DNA from: Algiphilus sp965216485
Lineage (GTDB): Bacteria > Pseudomonadota > Gammaproteobacteria > Nevskiales > Nevskiaceae
Direction: 5' to 3'
Length of the DNA: 64,000 nt
Assembly: GCF_965216485.1 (NCBI RefSeq)
Contig: NZ_OZ244162.1
Coordinates: forward strand, 3,280,030-3,344,029
The position numbers and the translations under genes were made by a program. The notes under the pieces were generated by a model, which was given only the letters and a program-made list of their open reading frames with translations, searched no databases and was not told the DNA's origin. Position 1 is the stretch's first letter, and each line of letters opens with the position of its first letter. This document shows positions 8,179 through 16,503 of the stretch, in pieces.

Positions 8179-9057
8179 TCAGACGACGTAGACGAAGACG
8201 AAAAGTCCGAGCCAGACGACGTCGACGAAGTGCCAGTACCAAGCCACGCCCTCAAAGCCAAAATGCCGATCAGGCGTGAAATGCCCTCTCATCAGACGCA
8301 AGGTAATGACGAGCAACATCAGGGTGCCGAGCGTCACGTGCAGGCCGTGGAAGCCCGTCAGCATGAAGAAGGTGGCACCGTAGATGCCCGATTCCAGCGT
8401 CAGGTTGAGGTCCCGATAGGCGTGCACATATTCCTCGACCTGGAAGAACAGGAAGATCGCGCCAAGCGCCACCGTGGCCCACATGGCCAGGATGCACTTG
8501 AGCCGGTGGTTTTCCTTCAGCGCGTGATGCGCCACCGTCAGGGTCACACCGGAGGTGAGCAGGATCAGCGTGTTGACGAATGGAATGTCCCAGGCCGGGA
8601 TCGTCTCGAAGCGCCCGCCGAGATCGGCCGGCCCATTGGACGGCCAGCTGGCCTCGAAGCCTTCCCAGATGAAGAGATTGGTGGAGAGATTGTTGCCTTC
8701 GCCCGACAGCCACGGCAGCGCCAGCGCACGGGCGTAATAGAGCGCACCGAAGAAGGCGGCAAAGAACATCACTTCGGAAAAGATGAACCAACCCATCGCC
8801 CAACGGTAGGTCATGTCGACCTTGGTGCCGTACTGCCCTCCCTCGGACTCGGCGATGATCTTCCAGAACCACCAGAAGATGAAGACCGTGGAGACGGCAA
8901 TGCCGAGGAACAGCGTGGGCGGCATCGATGCGCCCCCTTCCATCACCTGAATCAGACCGAGCACGAAGAGTGTCAGACCGATGGTGAGCGCAAACGGCAG
9001 CGCGCTCGGCGCCGGTACGAAATATTGCTCCTCGGAGGAGGCGGTGTTGCTGGACAT
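8179..9057 (-). CDS. coxC: Cytochrome c oxidase subunit III
   Basis: A 292-residue protein with seven predicted membrane helices and family landmarks ESEGG (near 70), SEVMFFAAFF, the HHALKENHR segment and the C-terminal HFVDVVWLGLFVFVYVV. Subunit III stabilises the catalytic core and the D proton pathway of aa3/caa3 oxidases. It is the last gene of the coxBA-cox11-coxC operon, 15 nt after cox11. Confidence 0.97.
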   Translation of the reverse strand: MSSNTASSEEQYFVPAPSALPFALTIGLTLFVLGLIQVMEGGASMPPTLFLGIAVSTVFIFWWFWKIIAESEGGQYGTKVDMTYRWAMGWFIFSEVMFFAAFFGALYYARALALPWLSGEGNNLSTNLFIWEGFEASWPSNGPADLGGRFETIPAWDIPFVNTLILLTSGVTLTVAHHALKENHRLKCILAMWATVALGAIFLFFQVEEYVHAYRDLNLTLESGIYGATFFMLTGFHGLHVTLGTLMLLVITLRLMRGHFTPDRHFGFEGVAWYWHFVDVVWLGLFVFVYVV

Positions 9058-9072
9058 CGTGTTTCCCCTTGG

Positions 9073-9639
9073 TTATCGACCCTGCGCGGAGGCCGTATCG
9101 GTCAACTCAAATAAGGTGTAGGACATCGTGATGGTCTCGACTTCGGCAGGCAGCTCCGGGTCGACCGTAAAGACCACGGGCATTTCCCGCTGCTGGCCGC
9201 CATCGAACTGCTGCTGGTCGAAACAAAAGCAGGCGGTCTTGTGGACGTAGCGTGCCGCCTTGTACGGCAGCACCGAGGGTACGGCCTGAATCGTCTTGGC
9301 GCTGGCTTCCATATTCTCCGCGATGACGCGCGCCGTCACGAACTCGCCCGGATGGAGAGTCAGCCGCTGGGTCACGGCTTCAAAGGCCCACGGCGCACTG
9401 GCATTGACCGTGGTCACGATTTCCACGTTCACCGTGCGCGAAGTGTCTACACGCTGCGCGGCCTGCGCCTCGCCGGCGGCGAAGTTGGTGCTGCTGCGTC
9501 CGTTCAGCCCGGTGATGTCGCACAGGACGTTGTACAGCGGCACTAAGGCAAAACCGAAGATGAACATCAGCACCACGGTACCGAGCAGACGCGCTACCTG
9601 GTACCGCTTTTGCACCTTGATACGTTCCTTATCGGTCAT
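9073..9639 (-). CDS. Cytochrome c oxidase copper assembly protein Cox11/CtaG
   Basis: A 188-residue membrane-anchored protein: N-terminal helix (about 17-38) followed by VPLYNVLCDITGLNGR and a periplasmic immunoglobulin-like domain with the copper motif CFCFDQQ near 137-143. Cox11 delivers copper to CuB of subunit I. The start at 9639 is preceded by the short membrane peptide gene with a 6-nt gap, and coxC follows 15 nt downstream. Confidence 0.95.
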   Translation of the reverse strand: MTDKERIKVQKRYQVARLLGTVVLMFIFGFALVPLYNVLCDITGLNGRSSTNFAAGEAQAAQRVDTSRTVNVEIVTTVNASAPWAFEAVTQRLTLHPGEFVTARVIAENMEASAKTIQAVPSVLPYKAARYVHKTACFCFDQQQFDGGQQREMPVVFTVDPELPAEVETITMSYTLFELTDTASAQGR

Positions 9640-9645
9640 CGGGTC

Positions 9646-9756
9646 TCAACGGACGGACATCGACACAAAGAATGCGCCATAGACGCCGATCACAACAACC
9701 ACCAGCAACAGTGCGAGGCGGATGTTGCGTCGGCGCTGGCCAGGATCCTGAGCCAT
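9646..9756 (-). CDS. 36-residue single-helix membrane peptide in the oxidase operon
   Basis: A 37-codon frame fills the space between coxA and cox11. The translation starts MAQDPGQRRRN, continues with a hydrophobic helix rich in L and V (about residues 12-30) and ends FVSMSVR. Its ATG overlaps the coxA stop (ATGA) and its stop is 6 nt from cox11, so it is positioned as a true operon member. Short peptides of this kind occur at the same place in other proteobacterial coxBA-cox11 operons (general knowledge). A role as a small assembly factor or subunit is inference. Confidence 0.75.
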   Translation of the reverse strand: MAQDPGQRRRNIRLALLLVVVVIGVYGAFFVSMSVR

Positions 9757-11384
9757 CAAGCGTGGGCAGCCACTTCCTTGTCATCGACAACTGGCGGCTT
9801 CTCGAAGGTGTGATACGGCGCCGGGCTCGGCACCGTCCACTCGAGACCGTGCGCACCTTCCCAGGGACGCGCCGGCGCTGGCTCACCCACACCGCGCATG
9901 CACTGGATCATGTTGTAGATGAAGACGAACTGGCCAATGAAGAAGGCGAAGGCGCCGATCGAGGAGATGACGTTGAAGTCGGTGAACTGCACCGCGTAAT
10001 CCGGAATACGGCGCGGCATGCCGGCCAGACCCAGGAAGTGCTGCGGGAAGAAAAGGACGTTGATCCAGATGGCCGACCACCAGAAGTGGAACTGGCCCAG
10101 CTTCTCGTTGTACATCACGCCGGTCCACTTCGGAATCCAGTAATAGATCGCCGCGAGAATCGCGAAGACCGCGCCGGGCACCAGCACGTAGTGGAAGTGC
10201 GCGACCACGAAGTAGGTGTCGTGATACTGGAAGTCGGCCGGGGCGATGGCGAGCATCAGACCGGAGAAGCCGCCGATGGTGAACAGGAAGACGAAACCGA
10301 GGGCGAACAGCATCGGCGTCTCGAAAGTCATCGAGCCCCGCCACATGGTGGCGATCCAGTTGAAGACCTTCACGCCCGTCGGTACGGCGATCAGCATCGT
10401 GCTGAACATGAAGAACAGCTCACCCGCCAGTGGCATGCCCACGGTAAACATGTGGTGCGCCCAGACGATGAAGCTGAGGAAGGCGATGGAGGCGGTGGCA
10501 TAGACCATCGATGCGTAGCCAAACAGCGTCTTGCGCGCGAAGGTCGGGATGATGGTCGAGACGATGCCGAAGGCCGGCAGAATCAGGATGTAAACCTCGG
10601 GATGGCCGAAGAACCAGAAGATGTGCTGGAACATCACCGGATCGCCGCCGCCGGCTGCGTTGAAGAAGCTGGTGCCGAAGTAGCGGTCCGTCAGCAGCAT
10701 GGTCACCGCACCGGCGAGCACTGGCATGACGGCAATCAGCAGATACGCCGTAATCAGCCAGGTCCACACGAACAGCGGCATCTTGAGCAGGGTCATGCCC
10801 GGCGCCCGCATGTTCAGAATCGTCACGACCACATTGATGGCACCGGTGATGGAACTGATGCCCATGAGGTGGATCGAGAAGATCAGGTAGGGGAAAGCTT
10901 CACCGGTCTGCAGCACCAGTGGCGGGTACATCGTCCAGCCGGAGGCGGGCGCACCACCCTCCATGAACAGGGTGGACAGCAGCAGGCCGAAAGCGAAGGG
11001 CAGAATCCAGAAGCCCCAGTTGTTCACGCGCGGCAGCGCCAGATCCGAGCAGCCGATCTGCATCGGCACCATCCAGTTGGCCAGCCCCGTGAACGCCGGC
11101 ATGACGCCACCGAAGATCATGATCAGGGCATGCATCGTCGTCATCTGGTTGAAGAATTCCGGATCGACGAATTGCAGACCAGGGGCGAAGAGCTCGCCGC
11201 GAATCACCAGCGACATCAGGCCGCCGACAAAGAACATCGCAAAGGCCCAGACCAGGTACAGCGTGCCGAGGTCTTTGTGATTGGTCGTGGAGATCCAGCG
11301 CATGGCCCATTTGCCAAAACCGTCCGACAGCTTGGCGGGACCGTGATGATCGTGTGCGTGATCGTGTGCGTGTGCTTCGGCCAT
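9756..11384 (-). CDS. coxA: Cytochrome c oxidase subunit I
   Basis: A 542-residue heme-copper oxidase subunit with 12 membrane helices. Recognisable landmarks are STTNHKDLGTLYLVW near the N-terminus, FFGHPEVYILILP carrying the CuB histidine and the cross-linked tyrosine, VWAHHMFTVGMP (CuB histidines), and YHDTYFVVAHFHYVL with heme ligands. It holds low-spin heme a and the heme a3-CuB centre that reduces oxygen and pumps protons. The His-rich N-terminus (HAHDHAHDHH) is a small peculiarity. It lies 22 nt downstream of coxB. Confidence 0.98.
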   Translation of the reverse strand: MAEAHAHDHAHDHHGPAKLSDGFGKWAMRWISTTNHKDLGTLYLVWAFAMFFVGGLMSLVIRGELFAPGLQFVDPEFFNQMTTMHALIMIFGGVMPAFTGLANWMVPMQIGCSDLALPRVNNWGFWILPFAFGLLLSTLFMEGGAPASGWTMYPPLVLQTGEAFPYLIFSIHLMGISSITGAINVVVTILNMRAPGMTLLKMPLFVWTWLITAYLLIAVMPVLAGAVTMLLTDRYFGTSFFNAAGGGDPVMFQHIFWFFGHPEVYILILPAFGIVSTIIPTFARKTLFGYASMVYATASIAFLSFIVWAHHMFTVGMPLAGELFFMFSTMLIAVPTGVKVFNWIATMWRGSMTFETPMLFALGFVFLFTIGGFSGLMLAIAPADFQYHDTYFVVAHFHYVLVPGAVFAILAAIYYWIPKWTGVMYNEKLGQFHFWWSAIWINVLFFPQHFLGLAGMPRRIPDYAVQFTDFNVISSIGAFAFFIGQFVFIYNMIQCMRGVGEPAPARPWEGAHGLEWTVPSPAPYHTFEKPPVVDDKEVAAHA

Positions 11385-11406
11385 CTCTGTTTACTCCGCT
11401 AATTAC

Positions 11407-12621
11407 TTACTGGCGCAGCGCAGCCACATCGCCGGGCTGCACGGGGCCTGATTCATTACCCCAGGAGCTGCGCGTGTAGGTCACGACTCCTGCGATTTCC
11501 TTATCGGACAAATGCCCGAACGGCGGCATGGCGTTCTTACCATTCAGCACCTGCATGATGTACTGCGCGGTATCGCCGTTGACCACCGCAGAACCCACCA
11601 GCGACGGGAATGCCGGCGGCATGCCCTGGCCAGAAGCCTGGTGGCAGGCTGCGCAGTTCGCTTTGTAGGCTTTCTCGCCCGCCGCCATCAGCTCTGCCTT
11701 GTCCAGTGGTGCGTCGGCAGCGGCGGCATCGGATGTCTCCGCCTCCGCATCGACGGCGGCGTCCGTGGCGGTCGCCGATTCTGCGGCAGCCACTTCTGTT
11801 GCGGCCTCGGGCTGCGCGTCGGCTGCGGTCTCGCCCTTCTGCTCAGCCAACCAGCGCTGGAATTCCTCCGGAGGCACCGCCTCCACCACCACCGGCATGA
11901 AGCCGTGGTCGCGACCGCACAGCTCCGTGCACTGACCGCGGTAGACGCCGGGCTCGTCCACCTTGGCCCACATCTCGTTGATGAAGCCAGGGATGGCGTC
12001 GCGCTTCATGCCGAATTCCGGCACCCACCAGGAGTGGATGACGTCATTCGAGGTCAACAGGAAGCGTACCTTGGTGTCGGTCGGAATCACCAGGCGGTTG
12101 TCGACTTCGAGCAGATAGTTCTCGACGCTGCGCGGATCAATCCCTGACCCCACCTGGCGCGCACGATCCGACTCGCGGTCCAGGCGGCTGATGAAAGACA
12201 CGTCCTCGCCCACGTACTCGTAGCCCCACATCCACTGATAGCCCGTGACCTTGACGGTCATTTCGGCGTCACTGGAATCCTCGATCTTGATCAGTGTCCC
12301 GGTGGCCGGAATCGCCATCGCGATCAGGATCAGGAAGGGGATGACCGTCCACACGATTTCCACCGTCGTGGACTCGTGAAACGTCGCCGGCTTGGGATTG
12401 CGGCTGCGGCGATGCGCCCAGATCGAATAGAAGAATGCGGCGAACACACCGACGCCGATTGCCACCACGACCCAGAAGATCAGCATGTGCAGACCGTAGA
12501 CGTCCCGACTGATTTCGGTCACGCCCTTCGGCATATTCCAGTAGGCGTAATCCTCTTGCGCTTGCGCAGCGAAGGCGACGACCCAGAGCAGCGGCGCTGC
12601 CAGCCAATTCCTCATCGACAT
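11407..12621 (-). CDS. coxB: Cytochrome c oxidase subunit II fused to a cytochrome c domain (caa3 type)
   Basis: A 404-residue protein: signal peptide (about 1-23, ending AAQAQ), two membrane helices, a periplasmic CuA domain with QCTELCGRDHGFM (two Cys, His, Met ligands), an Ala/Glu/Thr-rich linker (about 260-300) and a C-terminal cytochrome c domain with CAACH at 323-327 and the distal Met in NAMPPFGHLS. The fusion makes this a caa3-type oxidase, which takes electrons through its own attached cytochrome. The ATG at 12621 is preferred: GGAGAG lies 12 nt upstream and the signal peptide starts there. A second ATG at 12639 is possible. Confidence 0.96.
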   Translation of the reverse strand: MSMRNWLAAPLLWVVAFAAQAQEDYAYWNMPKGVTEISRDVYGLHMLIFWVVVAIGVGVFAAFFYSIWAHRRSRNPKPATFHESTTVEIVWTVIPFLILIAMAIPATGTLIKIEDSSDAEMTVKVTGYQWMWGYEYVGEDVSFISRLDRESDRARQVGSGIDPRSVENYLLEVDNRLVIPTDTKVRFLLTSNDVIHSWWVPEFGMKRDAIPGFINEMWAKVDEPGVYRGQCTELCGRDHGFMPVVVEAVPPEEFQRWLAEQKGETAADAQPEAATEVAAAESATATDAAVDAEAETSDAAAADAPLDKAELMAAGEKAYKANCAACHQASGQGMPPAFPSLVGSAVVNGDTAQYIMQVLNGKNAMPPFGHLSDKEIAGVVTYTRSSWGNESGPVQPGDVAALRQ

Positions 12622-12628
12622 TGCGGTT

Positions 12629-13159
12629 TTACTCTCCATGACGCAGGGGGGCAGCCGTTGCCGGCGGCTCAGCCTCGGTATTTTGCCATCCCGGACGAAA
12701 AACTTCCCGCAGGCGATGCACAAGGGAGCGCCGATCCTGCGGCCCAAGGCAACGCCCAAGCTCGAAACGCTGTGCACCACACATCAGGATCAGGTGCTCC
12801 TCGCCAGCGAAACGACGCTCGCTGCTCACGCGGACCATCGCGCGTGGCAGCGAAACGCGGCTGCGTGCACCGTCTCCGAGCATGCCGAACTCGAGGGTGA
12901 CCTCGTCGCCCTTCACGCGGATGACTTCACGGTAGTTATTGTCGCGCATGCTGACCCAGATCGCCACGGCCAAGGCGGTCAATTCGATGCCGGCGAAGGG
13001 CAACACCGGCCAGAAGCCGCGTAGCGCGAGGTAGATCGCAATTCCCAGCGACACCGCACTGATGCTCACCATGAACCAGATCGCCTGACGCTTGGTGAGA
13101 CTGGCGTTGGGCGCAACCACCACCGTGGTGCTTTCTGGAGGAGGAGTCCAGGTATCCAT
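12629..13159 (-). CDS. DUF2244 integral membrane protein
   Basis: A 176-residue protein with two hydrophobic segments (about 27-45 and 50-66) and the DUF2244 hallmark region starting MRDNNYREVIRVKGDEV. Members are frequently encoded directly before coxB in proteobacteria; the function is not established. The start MDTW at 13159 is the best-placed methionine. It is the first gene of the oxidase operon, ending 7 nt before the chosen coxB start, and its last codons carry the coxB ribosome binding site. Confidence 0.85.
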   Translation of the reverse strand: MDTWTPPPESTTVVVAPNASLTKRQAIWFMVSISAVSLGIAIYLALRGFWPVLPFAGIELTALAVAIWVSMRDNNYREVIRVKGDEVTLEFGMLGDGARSRVSLPRAMVRVSSERRFAGEEHLILMCGAQRFELGRCLGPQDRRSLVHRLREVFRPGWQNTEAEPPATAAPLRHGE

Positions 13160-13247
13160 GGCACGGATCATAGCCCGCCGCCTGCCCCCTACTCAAAAGC
13201 GACTAGGACAAGAGCAGCAAACAATTTGGACAGGGGCGGTGGGCGGT

Positions 13248-13979
13248 CTAGGAAGCGTTGATGTAAAGGGTTGCGTGAAAGACGCGCTCGTCGCAAACAG
13301 CCGGATCCCCATAGGCTTCTCTGTGCTCGGAATGCAGCAACCACGGGCCTTTTCCGGCCAGGGAGATCTCCGTCGTGCCCGCTTGATCAACGGTCCACTC
13401 CTGCACGGCCCCGTCGCCAATCGAGGTGACGGTCAGCGTGCCCTCGGTCGGCTGCCCGCGCAGCTGCAAACGGACTGCCAGCGGGGCGGTCGTGCCGGGG
13501 GTCGGCATGATCTCCAAAGGGTGCCCCACCGGGGCGGTCCACGCCTCCGCCAATGCTTTCACACCACCAACCAGGGCCTTGAAACTGTTGTGGGAATGAC
13601 TGCAGTGCGACACATTGTCCAGCGATGCGCGCGACTGACGCTGCCCGCCTTCCGGTGTGCGGCTCCAGTAACCGGGTGTCTGCAGCCCTGCCAGCAGAGC
13701 CCCTTCCCCGGATTCCATCGCGGCGCGCCAGTGCTCCTCCGCCACCAGTGCAAGGGCCTGCACCCGGCCGTCGCGGTCAAGCCGGTGCAGCTCGGCAACG
13801 CGGTCTGCCTCCAGCGGGCGCGCATCTTCGGGGCCATGACCGAACATCACCTGCGCCGTAACGCCGGCCTCGGGCACCGTATCAGGGACGACCCAGGGGA
13901 AATGGGCGATCGCAGCGCCGCTGACCGCCCACAACAGGGTGATCCGTGCAGCAATGCCGGTGCGGAAACAAGAAACCAT
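13248..13979 (-). CDS. DUF4198-type periplasmic protein next to a TonB-dependent receptor
   Basis: A 243-residue secreted protein with an N-terminal signal segment (MVSCFRTGIAARITLLWAV, cleavage near residue 25). It is followed by HFPWVVP and a beta-rich domain typical of DUF4198 proteins, a family found with nickel, cobalt and other metal uptake systems. The segment SHCSHSHNSFK (near 131-141) supplies several possible metal ligands. The start at 13979 lies 8 nt after the receptor stop, so the two are co-transcribed. The likely role is periplasmic metal or metallophore handling for the receptor; the substrate is unknown. Confidence 0.8.
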   Translation of the reverse strand: MVSCFRTGIAARITLLWAVSGAAIAHFPWVVPDTVPEAGVTAQVMFGHGPEDARPLEADRVAELHRLDRDGRVQALALVAEEHWRAAMESGEGALLAGLQTPGYWSRTPEGGQRQSRASLDNVSHCSHSHNSFKALVGGVKALAEAWTAPVGHPLEIMPTPGTTAPLAVRLQLRGQPTEGTLTVTSIGDGAVQEWTVDQAGTTEISLAGKGPWLLHSEHREAYGDPAVCDERVFHATLYINAS

Positions 13980-13987
13980 GGGCGTTC

Positions 13988-16000
13988 TCAGAAGCGATAG
14001 GCCAACTGCATGCGCAGATTGCGACCCGGATTGTTGATCAGATTGGTGGCCTGGCGAAAGCGCCGGTCGAAGACATTGTCCATGGCCAGCTCGAGCTGCA
14101 GAGCGGGAGACAAGGCCGCCGACAGGAAGAGATCGGTTTCGACGTAACCCGGCGCCGGGCCCGGCGCATCGGGATCCGTCGTCGGCGGCAGCCGGTCCTG
14201 ACGCGCCACCAGATCCAGCCGCATGCCCGCCTCCAAGGCCCGCGACGGCCACTTCCAGGCGCCAGACAGCCGGATGCTATCGGCTGGAATGCCCTCCAGC
14301 GGTTCGTCCGCTCCCTGGTCATCCCCACGCAGCAGACTACCGTTCAGGCCGAGGTAGAAGCGGCTTTGGTCATAGCGCAGTGACACCTCGACGCCGCGCA
14401 GGCGGGCATCCTCGACATTCTCGAAGCGCGTGGTATTCGACAGACTGCCGGCGCCGTCACCGCGCACGACCTGCTCCAGAAAATCATCGATATCGTTCTG
14501 GAAGATGCTGAGCTGGACGCGTATGCGGTCGTCGGCCGTCCACAGGCGGTGACGCAGCCAGTTCAGACCGATTTCCTCGTTGTGCGCCCGTTCGGGCTCA
14601 AGCTCGGGGTTGGGCAGATAGGTATTGCCCGGAAAGTGCTCGCCGGCGACGAAGAGCTCGCGCAGATTCGGTGCGCGGAACGCCTCCGCATAGCTCGCGT
14701 AGACGCCCAGGCCATCCAGCAGGCGGTAGGACACGGTCGCCTGTGGCGACCATTCGTTGAAACGGCTGATCTCGGTACCGTCCCGCTCGGCGGACTGCCG
14801 GATGCGATCGAAACGCGCGCCCAGCGTAATGGCCAGGGCTTCGCTCAGCAGGATGCGGTCCTGCAGAAAGAGCCCGACGGTTCGTTGCTCCGAACTGGCG
14901 AAGCCGGGATCCGGCTGACCGTTCTCACGTCCGATCTGCTCGTCCCGATAGAGTTCCACGCCATAGCTCAGCTGGTGACGCAGCCCGACCCATTCGGCGC
15001 TGCTGACGTTGAAGATGTCCAGTCCAGTGGTGCGCAGCTCGGATACATTGCGGTTCCCGCTGTCACGTTCGCGGCCATCGAGCGAAAGATCGGTCTGATA
15101 GATCGTGGCATCGAGATCCCACAGACGACTGGCGGCCGGGGCAAAGGCGTACTGCACCGTCCCGGTACGCTGCCGCGTCAGCCGGCGCACGGCATCACCA
15201 CGAGGCCGATCGGCGGTCACGCGGCTGAGGCTGTCATCCGCATAATCCAGATAGCTCGCGGTGACCTGGTGCGGTCCCTGGGGTCGCCAGCTTGCCTTGA
15301 GGAGCCCGGATACCGTATCCGTCGCCGAAAAGGGCTCGACGACACCATCGCCATCCTCGAAATCCTCCGACTGACTGCGCGTCACACTGCCCAGCAGTCC
15401 GACATCGCCGCTGCGGCCGGCCAGCGTCACGGCACCGATACCCTCGTCCGCATTGCTCTGGTAGCCCAGCAGGGCGCGCCCACCAAACGCGGCGTCGCCA
15501 TCCAGCAGCTGGAACGGATCACGGGTGCGGAAATCGACCACGCCGCCGATGGCGCCACTGCCGAACAGCGTGGATGCGGGCCCGCGCAAGACTTCGACCC
15601 GCTCCAGCAGGTTGGGGTCCAGAAAGGTCTGACCGCGATGACGAATCTGCAGGTTCTGGCGGGCGCCGTCGATGCGCACGACCACGCGACCGTCGGTCAG
15701 GCCACGAATGGTGGGCATCAGCGCGTCACGTCGCGGCCCGCCACTGATGGTCACGCCGGGCAGCCCCTCGAACAAATCTTCCAGATCACGCGTCTGGCCC
15801 TGCTCGATGGCCTGGCGGTCCACCACGCTGATCGGCGCCACAGCCTCGCTCTGCAGCTGCTCGCGTCGACTAATCGTGACCACCACATCGTCCAGCGCGG
15901 CCGCTTCCTCGACGGGTGCATTATCCGCAGCGAGGGCGTAACCCGCGCTCAGCAGCAGCGGCAGCCCGAAGGCGGAAAGCAACGGCAAAGCAATACGCAT
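13988..16000 (-). CDS. TonB-dependent outer-membrane receptor, heme/hemoglobin-receptor-like
   Basis: A 670-residue receptor with a signal peptide (about 1-24), TonB box-like DDVVVTIS, plug domain (about 45-160, including RHRGQTFLDPNLLERVEVLRGP) and a 22-strand barrel ending LAYRF with terminal aromatic residue. The barrel contains FRAPNLRELF followed by NPELEPE, corresponding to the FRAP and NPNL boxes of heme receptors, so heme or a heme protein is the best guess. Its partner DUF4198 protein and the divergent BlaI/M56 pair suggest metal-linked control. The ATG at 16000 is chosen because the signal peptide begins there. Confidence 0.88.
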   Translation of the reverse strand: MRIALPLLSAFGLPLLLSAGYALAADNAPVEEAAALDDVVVTISRREQLQSEAVAPISVVDRQAIEQGQTRDLEDLFEGLPGVTISGGPRRDALMPTIRGLTDGRVVVRIDGARQNLQIRHRGQTFLDPNLLERVEVLRGPASTLFGSGAIGGVVDFRTRDPFQLLDGDAAFGGRALLGYQSNADEGIGAVTLAGRSGDVGLLGSVTRSQSEDFEDGDGVVEPFSATDTVSGLLKASWRPQGPHQVTASYLDYADDSLSRVTADRPRGDAVRRLTRQRTGTVQYAFAPAASRLWDLDATIYQTDLSLDGRERDSGNRNVSELRTTGLDIFNVSSAEWVGLRHQLSYGVELYRDEQIGRENGQPDPGFASSEQRTVGLFLQDRILLSEALAITLGARFDRIRQSAERDGTEISRFNEWSPQATVSYRLLDGLGVYASYAEAFRAPNLRELFVAGEHFPGNTYLPNPELEPERAHNEEIGLNWLRHRLWTADDRIRVQLSIFQNDIDDFLEQVVRGDGAGSLSNTTRFENVEDARLRGVEVSLRYDQSRFYLGLNGSLLRGDDQGADEPLEGIPADSIRLSGAWKWPSRALEAGMRLDLVARQDRLPPTTDPDAPGPAPGYVETDLFLSAALSPALQLELAMDNVFDRRFRQATNLINNPGRNLRMQLAYRF

Positions 16001-16045
16001 GGTGGCATCACAGTGGGTGTGCCTCCAATACTGTGGCCACGGCGT

Positions 16046-16068
16046 AATACCGAGAATGGATCGGCATT
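16046..16068. promoter_or_regulatory. Dyad between the receptor and blaI-type genes
   Basis: AATACCGA - 7 nt - TCGGCATT is an 8-bp inverted repeat with one mismatch, in the 86-bp region between the divergent receptor and repressor genes. Its size suits a dimeric winged-helix repressor of the BlaI/MecI class, which usually autoregulates from such a site. It does not show the staphylococcal TACA/TGTA core, so assignment to this repressor is inference. Confidence 0.4.
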
Positions 16069-16086
16069 GGGGATAGCGGACAAGGG

Positions 16087-16503
16087 ATGGCACTACGGCT
16101 CTATCACAAGCAGACCCCGCCGCTGGGGGATCTGGAACGCGATGTCATGGAAGTGCTCTGGCATACCGGCACGTGCACTGCCCAGGCGATCCACGCGGCC
16201 TTGGCGGACACCCGCGGACTCACCTTGAGCACCGTGCAGAGCACGGTCGAACGGCTATCGCGCAAGCAGCTGGTGCACCGCGAAAAGCAGGGGCGCGCCT
16301 ACTGCTACCGCGCCGTGCTGTCGCGCGAACACTTGTTGGCGCGCCTGGTGGCGGAACTGGTCACGGACTTCTCGGCGGCCGCACCGCGCGCGGGCGTCGG
16401 CATCGTCGACCTGTCCGAGGGGGTGGACGACGCGACACTCAGCCAGTTGGAGGCCTGGGTTGCGGACACGCGGCGTTCGCGTCGCGCCCGAGGCAGCGCA
16501 TGA
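16087..16503 (+). CDS. BlaI/MecI/CopY-family transcriptional repressor
   Basis: A 138-residue protein with an N-terminal winged helix (LGDLERDVMEVLW, then LTLSTVQSTVERLSRKQLV as recognition region) and a C-terminal dimerisation helix, the standard BlaI/MecI layout. Such repressors are inactivated by proteolysis triggered by a BlaR1-type M56 protease, which is the next gene, overlapping by 4 nt. There is no beta-lactamase gene here; the divergent TonB receptor is the probable target. An AAGGG ribosome site precedes the ATG closely. Confidence 0.92.
   Translation: MALRLYHKQTPPLGDLERDVMEVLWHTGTCTAQAIHAALADTRGLTLSTVQSTVERLSRKQLVHREKQGRAYCYRAVLSREHLLARLVAELVTDFSAAAPRAGVGIVDLSEGVDDATLSQLEAWVADTRRSRRARGSA

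Noticed and set aside
9672..11402. Long plus-strand open frame (576 codons) opposite coxA
   Set aside because: Exact mirror of a strongly conserved oxidase gene; composition rich in His, Arg, Glu and Gln is typical of antisense frames in GC-rich DNA.
14549..16228. Long plus-strand open frame opposite the TonB-dependent receptor
   Set aside because: The minus strand encodes a recognisable receptor with signal peptide, plug and barrel; the opposite frame has no family resemblance and overlaps the blaI-type gene.
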